Shown here: positions 1 through 31,100 of the stretch, in pieces | Numbering within the stretch: position 1 is the stretch's first letter | Layout of the letters: every line of letters starts with the position of its first letter | Origin: Paraneptunicella aestuarii | GTDB taxonomy: Bacteria > Pseudomonadota > Gammaproteobacteria > Enterobacterales > Alteromonadaceae | Direction of reading: 5' to 3' | NCBI RefSeq assembly: GCF_019900845.1 | Contig: NZ_CP074570.1 | Coordinates: 2,666,001 to 2,730,000 of the forward strand | DNA: 64,000 nt | Notes under the pieces: model-generated | Told to the model about the DNA's origin: nothing | The model's input: the letters and a program-made list of their open reading frames with translations, nothing else | The model's database searches: none | Program-made: the position numbers and the translations under genes

Positions 1-16188
<16,188 letters not shown>

Positions 16189-16192
<4 letters not shown>

Positions 16193-19100
16193 ATCGTAAA
16201 CTTCACTCTATTCGTTGTATTAGTTTCAGATTCAGTCTTTAAAGAATTCATTTTCACTTGTTGGTCACAGGTTTCTGCCAACGCTTGCAACGAGCCTTGC
16301 TCTGTGAGGCTCACCATAGAAAGACTGACATTTAATCGGGATTGGATAAGGTTAATGAGCTTCACCATATGCAGGGAGTGGCCGCCCAGACTAAAGAAAT
16401 TGTCGTGGCGTCCTACTTGTTCAACCCCTAATAACTCTGACCAGATCTGCGCTAGTTGCTCTTCCATAACCCCTTGCGGCGCTTCATAAGCCGCCTTGAT
16501 CAAAGCGCCTTCATCGGGCTGTGGTAATGCTTTACGATCAAGCTTGCCATTCGGCGTTTGCGGCCAGCTATCCAGCAATACCAAGGCCGAAGGCACCATA
16601 TAATCCGGTAAATGCTGCATCAGATATTCATGCAGCGTTTGGATGAAATGCTGGCGAAGGTTTTCGTCTTCCAGAACTGACACATCCTCTGGTATTACCC
16701 ACCCTACAAGGCGTTTCTGCTCAGCTTCACCAACAGCCAGCACCGTTGCTGATTGCACCAGTTCATGGCTGGCAAGTTGCGACTCGATTTCGCCCAGCTC
16801 AATACGATAACCACGCAATTTCACCTGAAAATCGTTACGACCGAGGTACATCAAATTGCCATCGGGCAGATAGCGCGCTAAATCGCCAGTACGATAAATA
16901 CGAGCGGCGCGGCCTCGGCTGTCTTGTTCACGGAATGGGTCGGTAACAAAGCGCTCTTGCGTTAAATCCTCACGGTTCAGGTAGCCACGGGCAACGCCGT
17001 CACCGCCAATCCACATTTCACCCACCGCACCTTTCGGCACAGGCTGTAAATGTTCATCCAGCAAATAAATTTGGGTGTTGTCGATGGGACGACCAATTGG
17101 CGGTGAATCGGTTAGCGCTTGTCCGTCACTGGCCCATACCGTGGCAACCACTGTGCCTTCTGTCGGGCCATAAGCATTAAACACCTGAGTCTGTTGCGAT
17201 AAATGATTTACCAGTTGTGGCTCTGAGGCTTCACCACCCAGGATCAAGACTTCCAGTGACTCAAGAAAGTCCAGAGAGATATCTTGCAGCGACAAACTTC
17301 TAAACAGCACAGGCGGTAACAACACATGGGTCACTCCCTGTTGTGCAATTTGTTCAAACAGGTGGCGAGCATCCTGACCGGATAACTCGTCACGCAAGAA
17401 CAGCGAACCGCCACTGACACACATCATGGCAAGGTCAAACACACTGGCATCAAATCCCGGTGAAGCAAACTGCATCACTCGGGTACTGGCGTTAACGCCA
17501 TACAAACGGGTTTGTGAACTGGCTAAATTCATCAGGCCGCCATGCTCAAGCATTACCCCTTTGGGTTTACCCGTCGAGCCAGAGGTATAAATGACATAAG
17601 CCAGATGATTCGGATCCAGTCCTGCGATTTGAGGATTAATCGCTGGCAAGCTATCCAGTGCAAGTCTGTCGAGCCTGATAAGACTATGCACCAACTCGCT
17701 CTCAACACTTGTTTCAATATTGCTATCAACATTGCTATCAAGATAGCCGATGGCCTCTAACCCGGCTTCATCAGCAAGTAACAACAGTGGATTAGCATCT
17801 TCCAATGTATCCAGCAAACGGCTGCTGGCGTAAGCCGGGTCGAGTGGAACATAAGCCCCCCCGGCTTTCAGTACCGCCAACATCGCCACCAACATATAAG
17901 GGCGACGGCGGCTGCAAATGGCAACCAGAGTATTGGGCTCCACACCTCGTTCAATCAGCAAATGTGCAAGCTGATTGGCCTGTTCATTGACTTCACGATA
18001 ATTCAGCGACGTTTGGTAGCCATCATCATTTACCTGCAATACCGCAATAGCATCCGGATTAGCGTTGGCATGGTATTCAAACAGCTCATGAATGCATTGT
18101 TCACGAGGATAATCGGCGTGAGTCTGATTTAAACCATAAAGTAATGCCTCACGCTCTTGTGGCGGCAATACATCCAGCACATAAGACGGCGTATCCGGCG
18201 CTTGTGCTAATAATTCACTAAGGTGTTCCAGTGCTCGTGCCATCATGTTGCACACACGTTCTGGCGCAATGGAATCAACAACCTGTGCGGTTAACCCCAA
18301 GGCATCGCCGTATTCTTCAATTGAAAGCACAAAGGGATAATTGGTGCGTTCTTGTCCTTTGATCCACTCAATGCGATCAAGCAAGGTGGCTGTTTTAGCA
18401 CTTTCAACGTCGGACGGATCGGGCAAGGTATTGTATCGGTAATTTAACAAAGCACTAAACAGCGGTTCAGATGATTCCATACCGCTGCATCGTTGCGCTT
18501 CACTCAGTGACGCATATTCATGAATCATGAGCTGACTCAATTGTCGATGGGTCTGTTTAATACCAGACTCGAGGCTGGCCTCGTTCACATCTTGTCTGAA
18601 CGGCAAGGTATTGATAAACAATCCCATGGTATCCGCCGTTCCCTCACCCGCCTGCATACGTCCTAACAAGACAGTGCCAAACACCGCTTGTTGTACGCCG
18701 CTGGCTCTGGAAACTACATGCCCATAAGCAAAGTGACACAAGCTGGCAAGGCTGACGCCAAGAGTTTTAGCCTGTTGGCGTAATTTGTCGTTCAACGCGG
18801 CTGGCAACTTAATGTGATGCTCACGGCTTTGACTACCATCCTGTTGCACATCCCCCAATCCAAATGGCAAGGTGGGCTCTTCAATATCCGCCAGCATACT
18901 GGTGAAAAATGCCTGATGCTCTTTCTTATCGCTGCCCATTCGCACTTGCGCAACCAGATTCCGGAATGGCTGAGGCGTTGTCAACTGCTCGGCACGGCCT
19001 TCAAGTATCAGGGTTATTTCCCGCATCATGTGTTCCAGCGTCGAGTGGTCGCCGATTAAATGATGCATTTGGTGCAAGACCAACCATTTGTCTGAGTCTG

Positions 19101-22100
19101 AGTCTCCCTTTGTCGTATCGGTAGGCGCTTTGGCAATCACAAGCCTAAGCAACGGCGCATGGCGAATATCCAATCGTCCATGCTGGTTTTGCATCTGTTG
19201 TAATTGCGCCTTGTATCCCTCTTTGCTAGTGCTAGCGTCAAGATCCATGTTAATAACAGACAGGGATACTTGACGTAACACCACCTGTGCAGGTTCGTTC
19301 AAGCCTTCCCAACAAAAAGCCGTGCGCAGAATATCGTGGCGGTCGATGACCTGTTGCACCGCTGCCAAATAAGTATCTAAATCCTCTTTATTGGCAAACA
19401 CCATCTGCACATTCAACAGGTATGGGTCGGTCTCTGTGGATGACAAATAGTGATATAAAATGCCTTCCTGCAAAGGCGATAAACCGTAGATATCCTGAAT
19501 ATTGCCAAGTCCACCAGCGACTGAGCGGGTAATACGGTCGATATCAGCCTGATTCAGATTTATCAGCGGCAACATATCCGGTGTAATATGCGTGGTGCTG
19601 ACTGAAATGACATTATCAGGAACCTCAATAGACTGATAACTGCCCAGCTTTTTCGACAATCCCGCCAAGGTTGGCGAATCAAACAAGTCCTTGATACTAA
19701 TACCCAACCCGACCCGGCTAAGTTTATCCATCAATTTCACTGCCAGTAGCGAATGCCCACCCAGAGTAAAGAAATCATCGTGACGACCCACGTTTTCGAC
19801 TTGTAACAATTCAGACCAAATCGCAGCCAACTGTTGTTCAGTCTCGCCTTGAGGAGCTTCATATTCTTCTTTTATCAAGGCGCTGTCATCGGGCACGGGT
19901 AATGCCTTTCTGTCCAGCTTGCCATTGGGCGTTTGTGGCCAGGAGTCCATGAACATCACAGCAGAAGGCACCATATAGCTGGGTAGCTGAGCCGATAGAT
20001 GCTCAATCAGTTCTTTAATCAGGGACGGGTCATGTGACTGTTCAGCAATCCCCGTGTCGTTAGCCAGCACATAAGCCACCAGGCGTTTCTGATCGCCTTT
20101 ACCAAAGGCTGTCACAACAGACGATTGCACTTGTTCATGCTTATTCAACCGGGCTTCGATCTCACCCAGCTCGATACGGAATCCGCGGATTTTCACCTGA
20201 AAATCATTACGACCGAGATATTCAATAAATCCGTCTTGGTTCTCACCGGAAAGATAACGCGCCAAGTCGCCTGTCTTATACATTCTCGCCGGGCGACCAC
20301 GGCTGTCTTTTTCCCGGAAGGGATTAGGCAGAAAACGTTCATTCGTTAAATCCGGCTGATTGAGATAGCCACGAGCAATACCGTCACCAGCAATGTAAAT
20401 TTCACCCACAATGCCTTTGGGCACAGGCTGTAAATCTTCATCCAGCAAGTAAATTTGAGTATTGGCAAGAGGACGACCTATGGTGGTGACAAAGTCCTCG
20501 CTGGACTCGACGGCATAATAAGTGGAATAGGTGGTGCTTTCCGACGGCGCATAAAGGTTACACAAACGCTTAACCTGGGTTTTTCTAAATAGCGATTGCG
20601 CTAATGAAGAAGGTAACGGCTCACCAGCCAGGTTCACAACCTGCACTGTGTCTTGCACCTGACCTCGCTCCAACATGCCTTCCATGACCGATGGCACTGT
20701 GTTTATGTGAGTATTATTGATATGAGTATTACCAGAGACGCCATTTTCCAAGGCATTACGCACAAGATTCAATGTACCGCCCTGATGCAAGGTGGCAAAA
20801 CACTCATACACCGATAAATCAAAGCTTAAGGAGGTTGCAAAAAGCGTGTTGCCTAGTTCCTGAGCTCGATATTCCGACCTCGTCCAGGCAATGAGGTTAA
20901 CCGCATTGCCATGTTCAATCATGACCCCTTTGGGTTTACCAGTAGAACCCGAGGTATAAATGATATAGGCCAGATTTTCAGGGGTTAAACCTTCAACATT
21001 GGGGTTTGCAACCTGTTCTGATGTTACGGCCTTTCCTGGGTCATCTAATCTGATAAGAGTGTCAGCCTGAACATAAGCTTGCGCCGCATCTCCTATCGCT
21101 GCCAGCCCAGTTTCATCGGTCAGCAACAATAGAGGCTTGGCATCTTGCAACGTATCTGCCAAACGGCTGCTGGCATAATCAGCGTCCAGCGGCACATAAG
21201 CGCCGCCCGCTTTTAATATCGCTAATAGCCCCACCAGCATATAAGGGCGACGCTCAACACATAGAGCAACCAAGGTTTCCGGCTTCACGCCTTTTGCAAT
21301 CAGGGTATAAGCCAACTGATTAGCTTGATGGTTTAATTGCTGATAAGTGAGCGTTTCTATTTTCGTTTCTGGTTTAGCTTCTGGTTTAGTTTCTGGTTTC
21401 GTTTCTGGTTCAGAGCTTTTTATTTCATGCACAACGGCAACCGCATCCGGCGTTTTCTTAGCTTGCGCTTCGAATAGCTGATGTAAACAGACATCAAGAG
21501 GATAATCGCTATCGGTAGCATTAAAGTCGTATAGCAACTGCTGACGTTCCGATGCAGGAAGCACATCCAGATAACGAGCTGGCATTGTAGGATCGCTGCT
21601 CAACATCTCGCTTAAGTGTTCCAACGCCCGGGTCATCATTAGGCAAACACGTTCAGCATCAACAGATTCAACACACTGCACCGTGAGCCCCAGCTTATGT
21701 CCGAAATCCTCAACCGATAGCAATAATGGGTAGTTGGTTTTTTCGTCCGCTTTTAACCATTCAATCTGATTCCAAACATGGTTATCGTGCTCATTTTTAT
21801 GGGAATCAGCCAGGACATTATGACGATAATTCAAAATGGCACTGAACAAGGGGCTGGCAACATCTACGCTGCTGCAACGCTGTGCTTGAGCTAACGACGC
21901 ATGTTCATGCATCATCAATTGGCTCAAACGTTGATGTGTTTGCTTGATCGCAGATTGAATATCCTGCTCATTCACATCCTGCCTGAATGGCAAGGTATTG
22001 ATGAACAGTCCCATCGCGTCAGCCGCATTCTGTGATGCCAGCATTCTTCCCAACATTCTTCCCAACAAGACTGTGCCGAACACCGCTTTTTGCGTACCAC

Positions 22101-25100
22101 TAGTGCGTGCTACAACATGACCAAAAGCAAAATGGCACAAGCTCGCCAAGCTCACGCCCAGCGATTTCGCGCGATCTCTTAAGGATTGATGTAGCGATTC
22201 CGGCAACATCAAATGATGCTCATGGCTTTGCAAGCCGTCCATCTGCACATCGCTCAAACCAAATGGCAACGAGGGTTCTTCTACGTCATGTAGCATGTCG
22301 CTAAAGAAGGATTGGTGTGCTTCTTTTTTCGTTGCTAATCGGGCGACTGCAATCAGGTTTCTAAATGGTTGAGGCTCTGCAAGCTGTGTCCCGTTGTCTA
22401 ACAAAATAGCGTGTAGTTCATGATTTAACTGTTCCAGTGCCGAGTGATCACCAATGAGGTGATGATGCTGATGCAATACCAGCCATCGCTCGCTTCCCGG
22501 CTCTTGCGCAATCAAGAATCGGAACAATGGCGCATGACGAATATCAATGCGGCTATGTTGTTCCTGCATTGCTTGCAAATAGTCAATTGCGTTTTTATCT
22601 TTCTCGTTTTTGTCTTCGAACGAATCCAGCGTCACTTCCTGAACCCAGGCCGAGGCATGACGTAAAACAACCTGAGCCGCTTCGTTTAAGCCTTCCCAAC
22701 GGAAAGTGGTACGCAAGATGTCATGGCGTTCAATCACCTTCTGAATGGCAGCAAGGTAAGCATCCAACGCCTCACGATTTTCAAAAGTCATATACAGGTT
22801 TAACAGATAAGGATCGCGCCCTTGCTCAGAAATATGATGGAATAAAATCCCTTCCTGCAACGGCGACAAGCCGTAAATATCCTGAATATTAGCCATACCA
22901 CCGGGTACCGATGCCACAATGGAATCAATGTCAGATTGACTCAAATCGATCAGCGGCAGCATATCGGGTGAAATCAGCCTGGTTTCTGAGGTAATGAGGT
23001 TTTCAGGAATAATGAACGAGTGCGAATCGCCCTCTTTCTGCACGCGCAACTGTTCCAAACGTTGTGCTAGCTGAGCTAATGTAGGCGAATCAAACAAATC
23101 TTTAATAGACATGCGTGTTCCGCTACTGCCCACCCTATCCATTAATCTGACCGCTAAAAGAGAGTGGCCTCCCAAGGCGAAGAAGTCGTCATGTCGACCA
23201 ATAGCTTCAAGCTTCAGTATCTCTGACCAAATCCCAGCCAGATACATCTCGGTTTCCCCTTCGGGCTCAGCATATTCGGCTTTCACATAGGCACTGTCAT
23301 CGGGCACAGGCAACGCTTTTCTATCCAGCTTACCATTGGACGTTTGCGGCCATTGCTCCAGTAGCATAATGGCTGAAGGCACCATGTAGCTTGGTAATTT
23401 TTGCGCAACATGATCCAGTAATTGTTGAACTAGCTCTTTTTGATTAATGTTTTTTTGATCAATGCTTTTTTGATCAAGAGCTTGTTGTTCAAGCAAGGTC
23501 TTATCTTCCGGGATCACATAGCCGACCAGGCGCTTTTGCTCGCCTTCACCAAAGGCCATAACAGTAGAAGATTGAACCTGATGATGCTCATTCAAGCGAG
23601 ACTCGATCTCCCCCAGCTCAATGCGGAATCCTCGAATTTTCACCTGAAAGTCATTACGTCCAAGATATTCGATATTGCCGTATGATCTCTTATCCAGCAG
23701 ATATCTACCCAAATCGCCGGTTTTATACATTCTGGCCGGACGACCTCGGGAATCAGTGGCATTGAATGGATCTGGAAGAAAACGCTCGTCAGTCATATCA
23801 GGACGATTCAAATAACCTCTGGCAACACCGTCACCGGCAATATAAATCTCACCCACCACACCTTTAGGAACCGGCTGTAAATGCTCGTCCAACAAATAAA
23901 TTTGCGTATTGGCAAGAGGTCGCCCAATGGAAGTGATAAAGTCCTCAGCAGATGCTACCGAATAATAGGTGGAATAAGTGGTGGTTTCCGAAGGCGCATA
24001 CAGGTTACATAAACGTTGAATATGGCTCTGCTGGAAGATGCGCTTGGCTAAGGATGCAGGCAGTGGCTCACCCGCCAAATTGATGACCTTAACAGTGCTT
24101 TCGACTCCTGTTTCAGCTCCATTCCTTTCTAAAATACCCGCCATAACCGAAGGCACGGTATTGATATGCGTTGTTCCAGCAACACCTTGTTCTAAAGCGT
24201 TTCTTACCAGATTTAACGTACCGCCCTGATACAAGGTAGAAAAGCACTCATAAACCGACAGATCAAAACTCAGCGAGGTAGCAAACAGCGTTGTCGCCAG
24301 TTCTTCCGCTTGATAAGTATTGGCTGTCCAGGCAATTAAATTCACGGCATTACCATGTTCAATCACTACGCCTTTGGGTTTGCCTGTGGAGCCCGAGGTA
24401 TAGATCACATAAGCCATATTTTCAGGCTTGAGTTCGTCTACAACAGGGGAACTGACGGGTAAAGGAGCATTCTTCGCATAGTCTGTTTGCCAATCGCTAT
24501 CCAGTCGGATCACAGAATTAGGGCTCACAGGGGACGGGGCTTGTTTGTTGCTCCCCTTATGACTCCCCTTATTGATAGCAGACAGCCCGAATTCATCGGT
24601 TAACAACAGCAAAGGCTGGGCATCGTCAAGCGTGTCCACTAAACGCTCACTGGCATAATCCGGATCTAACGGCACATAAGCACCGCCCGCCTTTAATATT
24701 GCCAATAACCCAACCAACATATAAGGATGACGCTCAACACACAACGCCACCAGTGTTTCCGGTTTAACTCCCTTGCGCACCAACACATGGGCTAGCTGGT
24801 TAGCACTGGCGTTCAACGCCTGGTATGTCAGTTGAATAACATCGCCTTGCGGGTCACGATATTTAACCGCAATGGCATCTGGTGTTTTTTCTGCCTGTTG
24901 TTCAAATAACTGATGTAAACATAAGTGCCTTGGATAATCGGCCTTGGTGTTATTCAGCTCATAAAGCAGATGTTGACGTTCTTCGCTAGCCAGCAAGTTG
25001 ATTCTGGAATGCAACGATTCACTATCCGCCACAATCCCCTTCAGCATCGCATAGAAGTAGTCCCTAAAGCGTATGATGGTTTGTTCATCGTACAGCGCCG

Positions 25101-28100
25101 TGGCATAGGCCAGCATACCTTCAACATTGCCGTCTTTTTCCTGCAACGACAGTTCAAGATCGTACTTGGCAACTTGGTATGGCAACTCGGAAGCAAGAAA
25201 GGTACTGCCCGGCAAGGTGAACTGATCCACCAATAAATCGCTTTCAGAAATCCAGTTACACAACACCTGAAAGATGGGTGGATGGGAAACATTACGCGGT
25301 GGATTGACCGCTTCCACCACTTGCTCAAAAGGCAACTCCTGATTAGCATGCGCGGATAACAATTGCGATTTAACATGCGACACCAGCGATTGCACTGATT
25401 GATGACTAGCCGTATCAATATGCAATGCCAGCGTATTTACGAAAAAGCCAATCAGATTTTCAATTTGTTGCTGATCCCGGTTCGCGCTCGGCACACCAAT
25501 AACCACCGAGCTTTGCCCTGACAACCGAGCCAATACCGCCGACCATGCCGACAGCAAGGTCATAAACAGCGTACCGCCGTTATTCCTACTGAAATTCTTA
25601 AGCTTGGAAGTGAGTTCTTTTCCTAATGAGAGTGCAATCATGCCTCCGGCAAATGACTGCTTTTCCGGGCGCGGACGGTCGGTCGGCAACGAAATACACG
25701 CCGGAGCATGCTGTAACTGTTTTTTCCAATAATCAGATTGAGATTGTAGACGTTCCCCGGTTAACCACTGACGTTGCCACGCGGCATAGTCAGGATACTG
25801 AATTTCTAATGCGGCAAATGGACTTGTAGCCTCTTCAAAATTAGCTCCCTCTAAATTGGCCTGATAAAAGGCGTTAAGCTCTTTAAACATGATGCCCAAA
25901 GACCAGGCATCAGACACCATATGATGTTGCGTTAAGCAAAATAGCCACTCGTTGTTTGGCAACAAGGCGATCATGGCTCGAATCAATGGCCCTTTGCTGA
26001 GATCAAATGGCGTTTCTACGTTTACCTTCACCAGTTCATCAACGCTGGCATTCAATTCAACGCCAGAAAGCGTGGTCAGATCCGCATAAACGACAGGACA
26101 TTGCGTGTCATCGGGCAACAACTGCACCTCAGGCATTCCATTATGGCTGGTGATCACGGTACGCAATGCCTCATGACGAGCAACCAGGCTATGTAAGCTG
26201 GCACTCAGCGCATCCACGTTTACCTCGCCTTTAAAGCGCCACAAAATAGGAATGTGGTAAGCGTCGCTGAGCCCGGTATCCATCTGTGTCAGTACCCATA
26301 AGCGTTGCTGAGTAAATGACAAAGGTAGCGAGCCATTACGTGGAATCGGCACAATCTGTTGTGCGCTTCGGCCTGTGGCGCCAATCTCATGAGTGAGACT
26401 GTATGATTCTTCTTGCTCAAACACTGAAATAGCATCCGTCAATTTAGAAGACGCTATTTTGCAAGCGATGTCAGACAAGGTAGCCAGCTCGAAGATATCT
26501 GCCATTGAGACATTGGCCTTCAATTCTGACTGGATCAGGTTCATTAACTTCACAATTTGCAGCGAATGCCCACCCAAGGCGAAGAAATTGTCATGACGTC
26601 CTACTCGTTCAACATGTAATAATGCCGACCAAATCTGTACCAGGCGTTCTTCAATTTCACCTTGTGGCGCTTCATACTCAGCCTTGATAAAGGCACTGTC
26701 ATCGGGCTTAGGTAATGCCTTTCTGTCCAGCTTGCCATTGGGCGTTTGCGGCCAGGCATCCATTAACACCACCGCCGAAGGCACCATATAACTCGGTAGC
26801 TGCTCAGCCACCGATTCCAGTAATGACGATATCAAATGTTGGCGAGCAGGATCAGACGCCAGTAGCGACGTATTTTCAGGCAGCACATAAGCAACCAGCT
26901 TCTTATTTTCACCGTCGCCAAAAGCCATCACCACCGATGATTGCACCTGTGGTTGTTCATTGAAGCGAGCTTCTATTTCGCCCAGTTCAATGCGGAATCC
27001 GCGAATTTTCACCTGAAAGTCATTACGACCCAGATATTCAATAAATCCGTCTTGGTTCTCACCGGAAAGGCCATCGTCGTTATCATGAGGAAGATAACGC
27101 GCCAAATCTCCGGTTTTATACATGCGTGCCGGGCGACCGCGGCTGTCGGTATCTCTGAATGGGTTTAACAGGAATCGCTCTGCGGTCAGGTCTGCACGGT
27201 TCAAATAGCCTCTGGCTACCCCGTCACCGGCAATGTAAATTTCACCGACTGCACCTTTGGGTACAGGCTGTAAATGTTCATCCAGCAAGTAAATTTGGGT
27301 ATTGGCAAGAGGACGGCCAATGCTGGTGATAAAGTCCTCACTGGACTCAACGGCATAATAAGTGGAATAGGTCGTCGTTTCTGAAGGCGCATACAGGTTA
27401 CATAAACGCTCAATATGACTGTGCTTAAACAGAGATTGTGCCAGCGATACGGGTAATGGCTCGCCAGCCAGGTTCACAACACGAACACTGTCTTGCACCT
27501 GCCCGCGCTCCAACATGCCTTCCAGCACTGAAGGCACTGTGTTTATGTGAGTAGTCCCAATATGAGTATTAGCAGAGACGCCATTTTCCAAGGCATTGCG
27601 CACCAGATTCAGCGTGCCGCCCTGATGTAAGGTAGCGAAACATTCATATACCGACAAATCGAAGCTTAAGGAAGTGGCAAACAGCGTCATCCCTAGCTCT
27701 TCAGCCTGATATTTTGTCTGTGTCCAGATAATCAGATTAACGGCATTGCCATGCTCTATTACCACGCCTTTGGGCTTACCGGTCGAGCCCGAGGTGTAGA
27801 TTATGTAAGCCATGTTCTCGGGGCTTAAATCGGCGACCAACGGATTAATTGTTGGCAAAGAACTCGTAAACCATTCATCCAAATCCAATCGAATAGCTTC
27901 TCTGTCTTGTGCCGCTTCACCAATCGCAGCCAGGCCAGTTTCATCAGTTAACAACAACAGCGGGTTGGCATCGTCCAGCGTATCCACCAAACGGCTGCTG
28001 GCATAGTCCACATCCAGCGGCACATAAGCGCCACCGGCTTTTAAAATAGCCAACAACCCCACCAACATGTAAGGGCGACGCTCAACGCACAATGCAACCA

Positions 28101-31100
28101 GCGTTTCTGGCTTCACGCCTTTTTCTATCAGCAAGTGAGCAAGCTGGTTAGCTTGTTCGTTGATTTCACTATAAGAAAAAGAATCCGTTCCTTGAATCAA
28201 GGCTATGGCATTCGGTGTACGCTCAGCCTGTTGTTCAAATAACTGATGCAAACAGACATCAAGAGGATAATCGCTATCGGTGGCGTTGAAGCCATACAAT
28301 AGCTGTTCACGCTCTAAAGGCGGTAACACATCCAACGCACGAGACGGCGTATCCGGTGCGTTAGTCAACAATTCAGCCAAATGTTCAAGCGCGCTTTCCA
28401 TCATCTGGCAAATGCGTTCGGGATCAATGCCTTCTATGGCCTGAGCAGTCAGGCCTAACGAATCGCCATTATCTTCTACCGATAGTAATAGCGGGTAGTT
28501 AGTGCGTTCCTCGGCTTTTATCTTTTCAATACGATGTAAAAGGTGATCGCGCATCTCTTCCGGGGCGATATCCGGCTCAGCATTATGGCGATAGTTCAGG
28601 ATAGCGCCAAACAAGGGAGCGGAAGCCTCAAGGCTGCTACAGGTTTGAGCTTCAGCCAAAGAGGCATGTTCATGCATCATTAGTTGGCTTAAGCGTTTAT
28701 GTGTGTGTTTGATTGCGTTAGAGACGGTTTGCTCGTCAATATCCTGCCTAAAGGGTAAGGTGTTAATGAATAATCCCAATGCCTCTGCCGCACCTTCACC
28801 CGCTTGCATTCGCCCAAGCAGCACTGTGCCAAACACCGCTTTTTGTACGCCACTGGTACGCGCCATCACATGACCAAAAGCAAAATGACACAAACTTGCC
28901 AGGCTCACGCCCAAGGCTCGCGACTTTTCTCTTAGCGACTGGTTAAGCTCATTGGATAACTGTAAAAAGTGCTGAGAAGTCTGGACTCCGTCTTGTCGCA
29001 CATCCCCCTGACCAAAGGGCAATGTGGGTTCATCAATGTCGCGCAGCATGTCAGTGAAAAATTCACGATGTTTGTCTTTGCTGACACCCAGACGAACATG
29101 AGCAATAAGGTTTCTGAAAGGTTGTGCCGCTGAAAGTTGCTCGGCTTTTCCAGATAGAATCAATGCCTGCTCTGCAATAAAGCTTTCCAGCGTCGAGTGA
29201 TCACCAATAAGGTGGTGCATCTGTTGTAGCACCAGCCATCGTTCGCTATTGGTATTAGTATCACTATGAAAATCAGTATTGGGCTCTTTGGCAATCACAT
29301 ATCTCAGCAAAGGGGCAGATTGCACGTTCAGCCTTGGGTGTTGCGCTTGCATCACATCAAGATAATCAGCCGCCTGATATTGGCTGTTTGCTTGCAACTC
29401 CACCTCGACCACATTGAGCGTTGCATGTCGCTGTACCACTTGAGCTGGTTCCGATAGCCCATCCCAATAGAATCCCGTGCGTAATATGTCATGGCGATCA
29501 ACAATCTGTTGCGTCGCTTTTAGATAGGTATCCAAATCCTGTCGGTTTGGAAACACCATCTGGGTATGAATAAGGTAAGGGTCGATATGCTCAACAGAGA
29601 GATGATGAAACAGTATCCCTTCCTGTAACGGTGACAAAGCATAAATGTCCTGAATATTAGCCATTCCACCTGGAACAGCAGCGATAATGCGGTCAACATC
29701 AACTTGATTCAGGTTGATCAAAGGCAGCATTTCAGGGGTAATGTGGCTGCTGGATCCGGTGATCAGATTGGCAGGCACTTCCACTGAATGCGTTGCACTT
29801 GCGTTCTGATTTTCCAAACGCTTGGCTAACCCCTCCAACGTGGGCGCATCAAACAGATCCGCAATCACCATGCTCAATCCGGCCTTGCGCAACCGCTCAA
29901 TTAACTTCACAGCCAGCAGCGAATGTCCGCCTAAATTGAAGAAGTCATCAAAGCGGCCTATTTGGCTAACTCCCAATAAATCTTGCCATAATGCGGCGAT
30001 TAGCTGTTCTGTTTCGCCCTGTGGCGCTTCATAATGCGCCTTAACTAAAGCGCTTTCATCTGGTGCAGGTAAAGCTTTTCGATCCAGCTTGCCATTGGGT
30101 GTCAGAGGCCATTTGTCGAGCAAGACAATCGCCGATGGCACCATATAATTCGGCAGTATTGTGCCAATATATTCAGACAGCTTATTAATTAACGCCTGAT
30201 GAGTATCGTCGCCCAGATTTTGATCTGTTAGAAGCGCTAAACTTTTAGGGATCACATAGGCAACAAGACGCTTATCATCACCCTGCCCTAAAACCAATAC
30301 AGTTGCAGCTTCGACCTCTTCATGTTCGGTAAAATGCGCTTCGATCTCTCCCAACTCAATACGATAACCACGCAGTTTTACCTGAAAATCATTTCGCCCC
30401 ATAAACAGCACGTTGCCATCAGGTAAATGACAGCCCAAGTCCCCCGATTTGTATAATCTGGCCGGACGCCCCAAACTGTCGGATTGCAAAAATGGGTTGG
30501 GCAAAAAGCGTTCTTCAGTCAAATCCGGGCGGTTCAAATACCCTTTGGCTACACCATCGCCACCAATGTAAATTTCACCTACAGCGCCTACAGGAACTGG
30601 CTGCAAATGATCATTCAGGATATAAACTTGTGTGTTACCAATTGGGCAACCAATTGGAATAGATGTCGTCTCAATATCTTTGTCGGTAACAGGGTAAAAT
30701 GTTGCATAAGTGGTGGTTTCTGTAGGCCCATAAACATTCAGGAAAGACTGGGGCTTATTGGCGCGAAGCAAACGTTTTATTTTGTCAGCATCCAATGTAT
30801 CCCCACCAACAAGCAAGGTTTTAAATTGCTCACCAATAGCCATCAATTCATTGACTAAATTGTTATACAGACCAACGGACATGAATAGAATATTGATTTG
30901 AGAGCTTTTTAACACGCCAATAAAAGCCTCGCTATCAATCAATACTTTTCGATCAACTAATACTGCGGTTCCACCATTGGCAAGTGCTCCCCAGATTTCC
31001 ATCGTGGCAGCATCAAAAGCCACCGTGGAAATAAAACCAACGCGATCTCCCGGAGTAAAATCCACATAACGGTTATTTTTCACCAGGCGAGTAACACCCA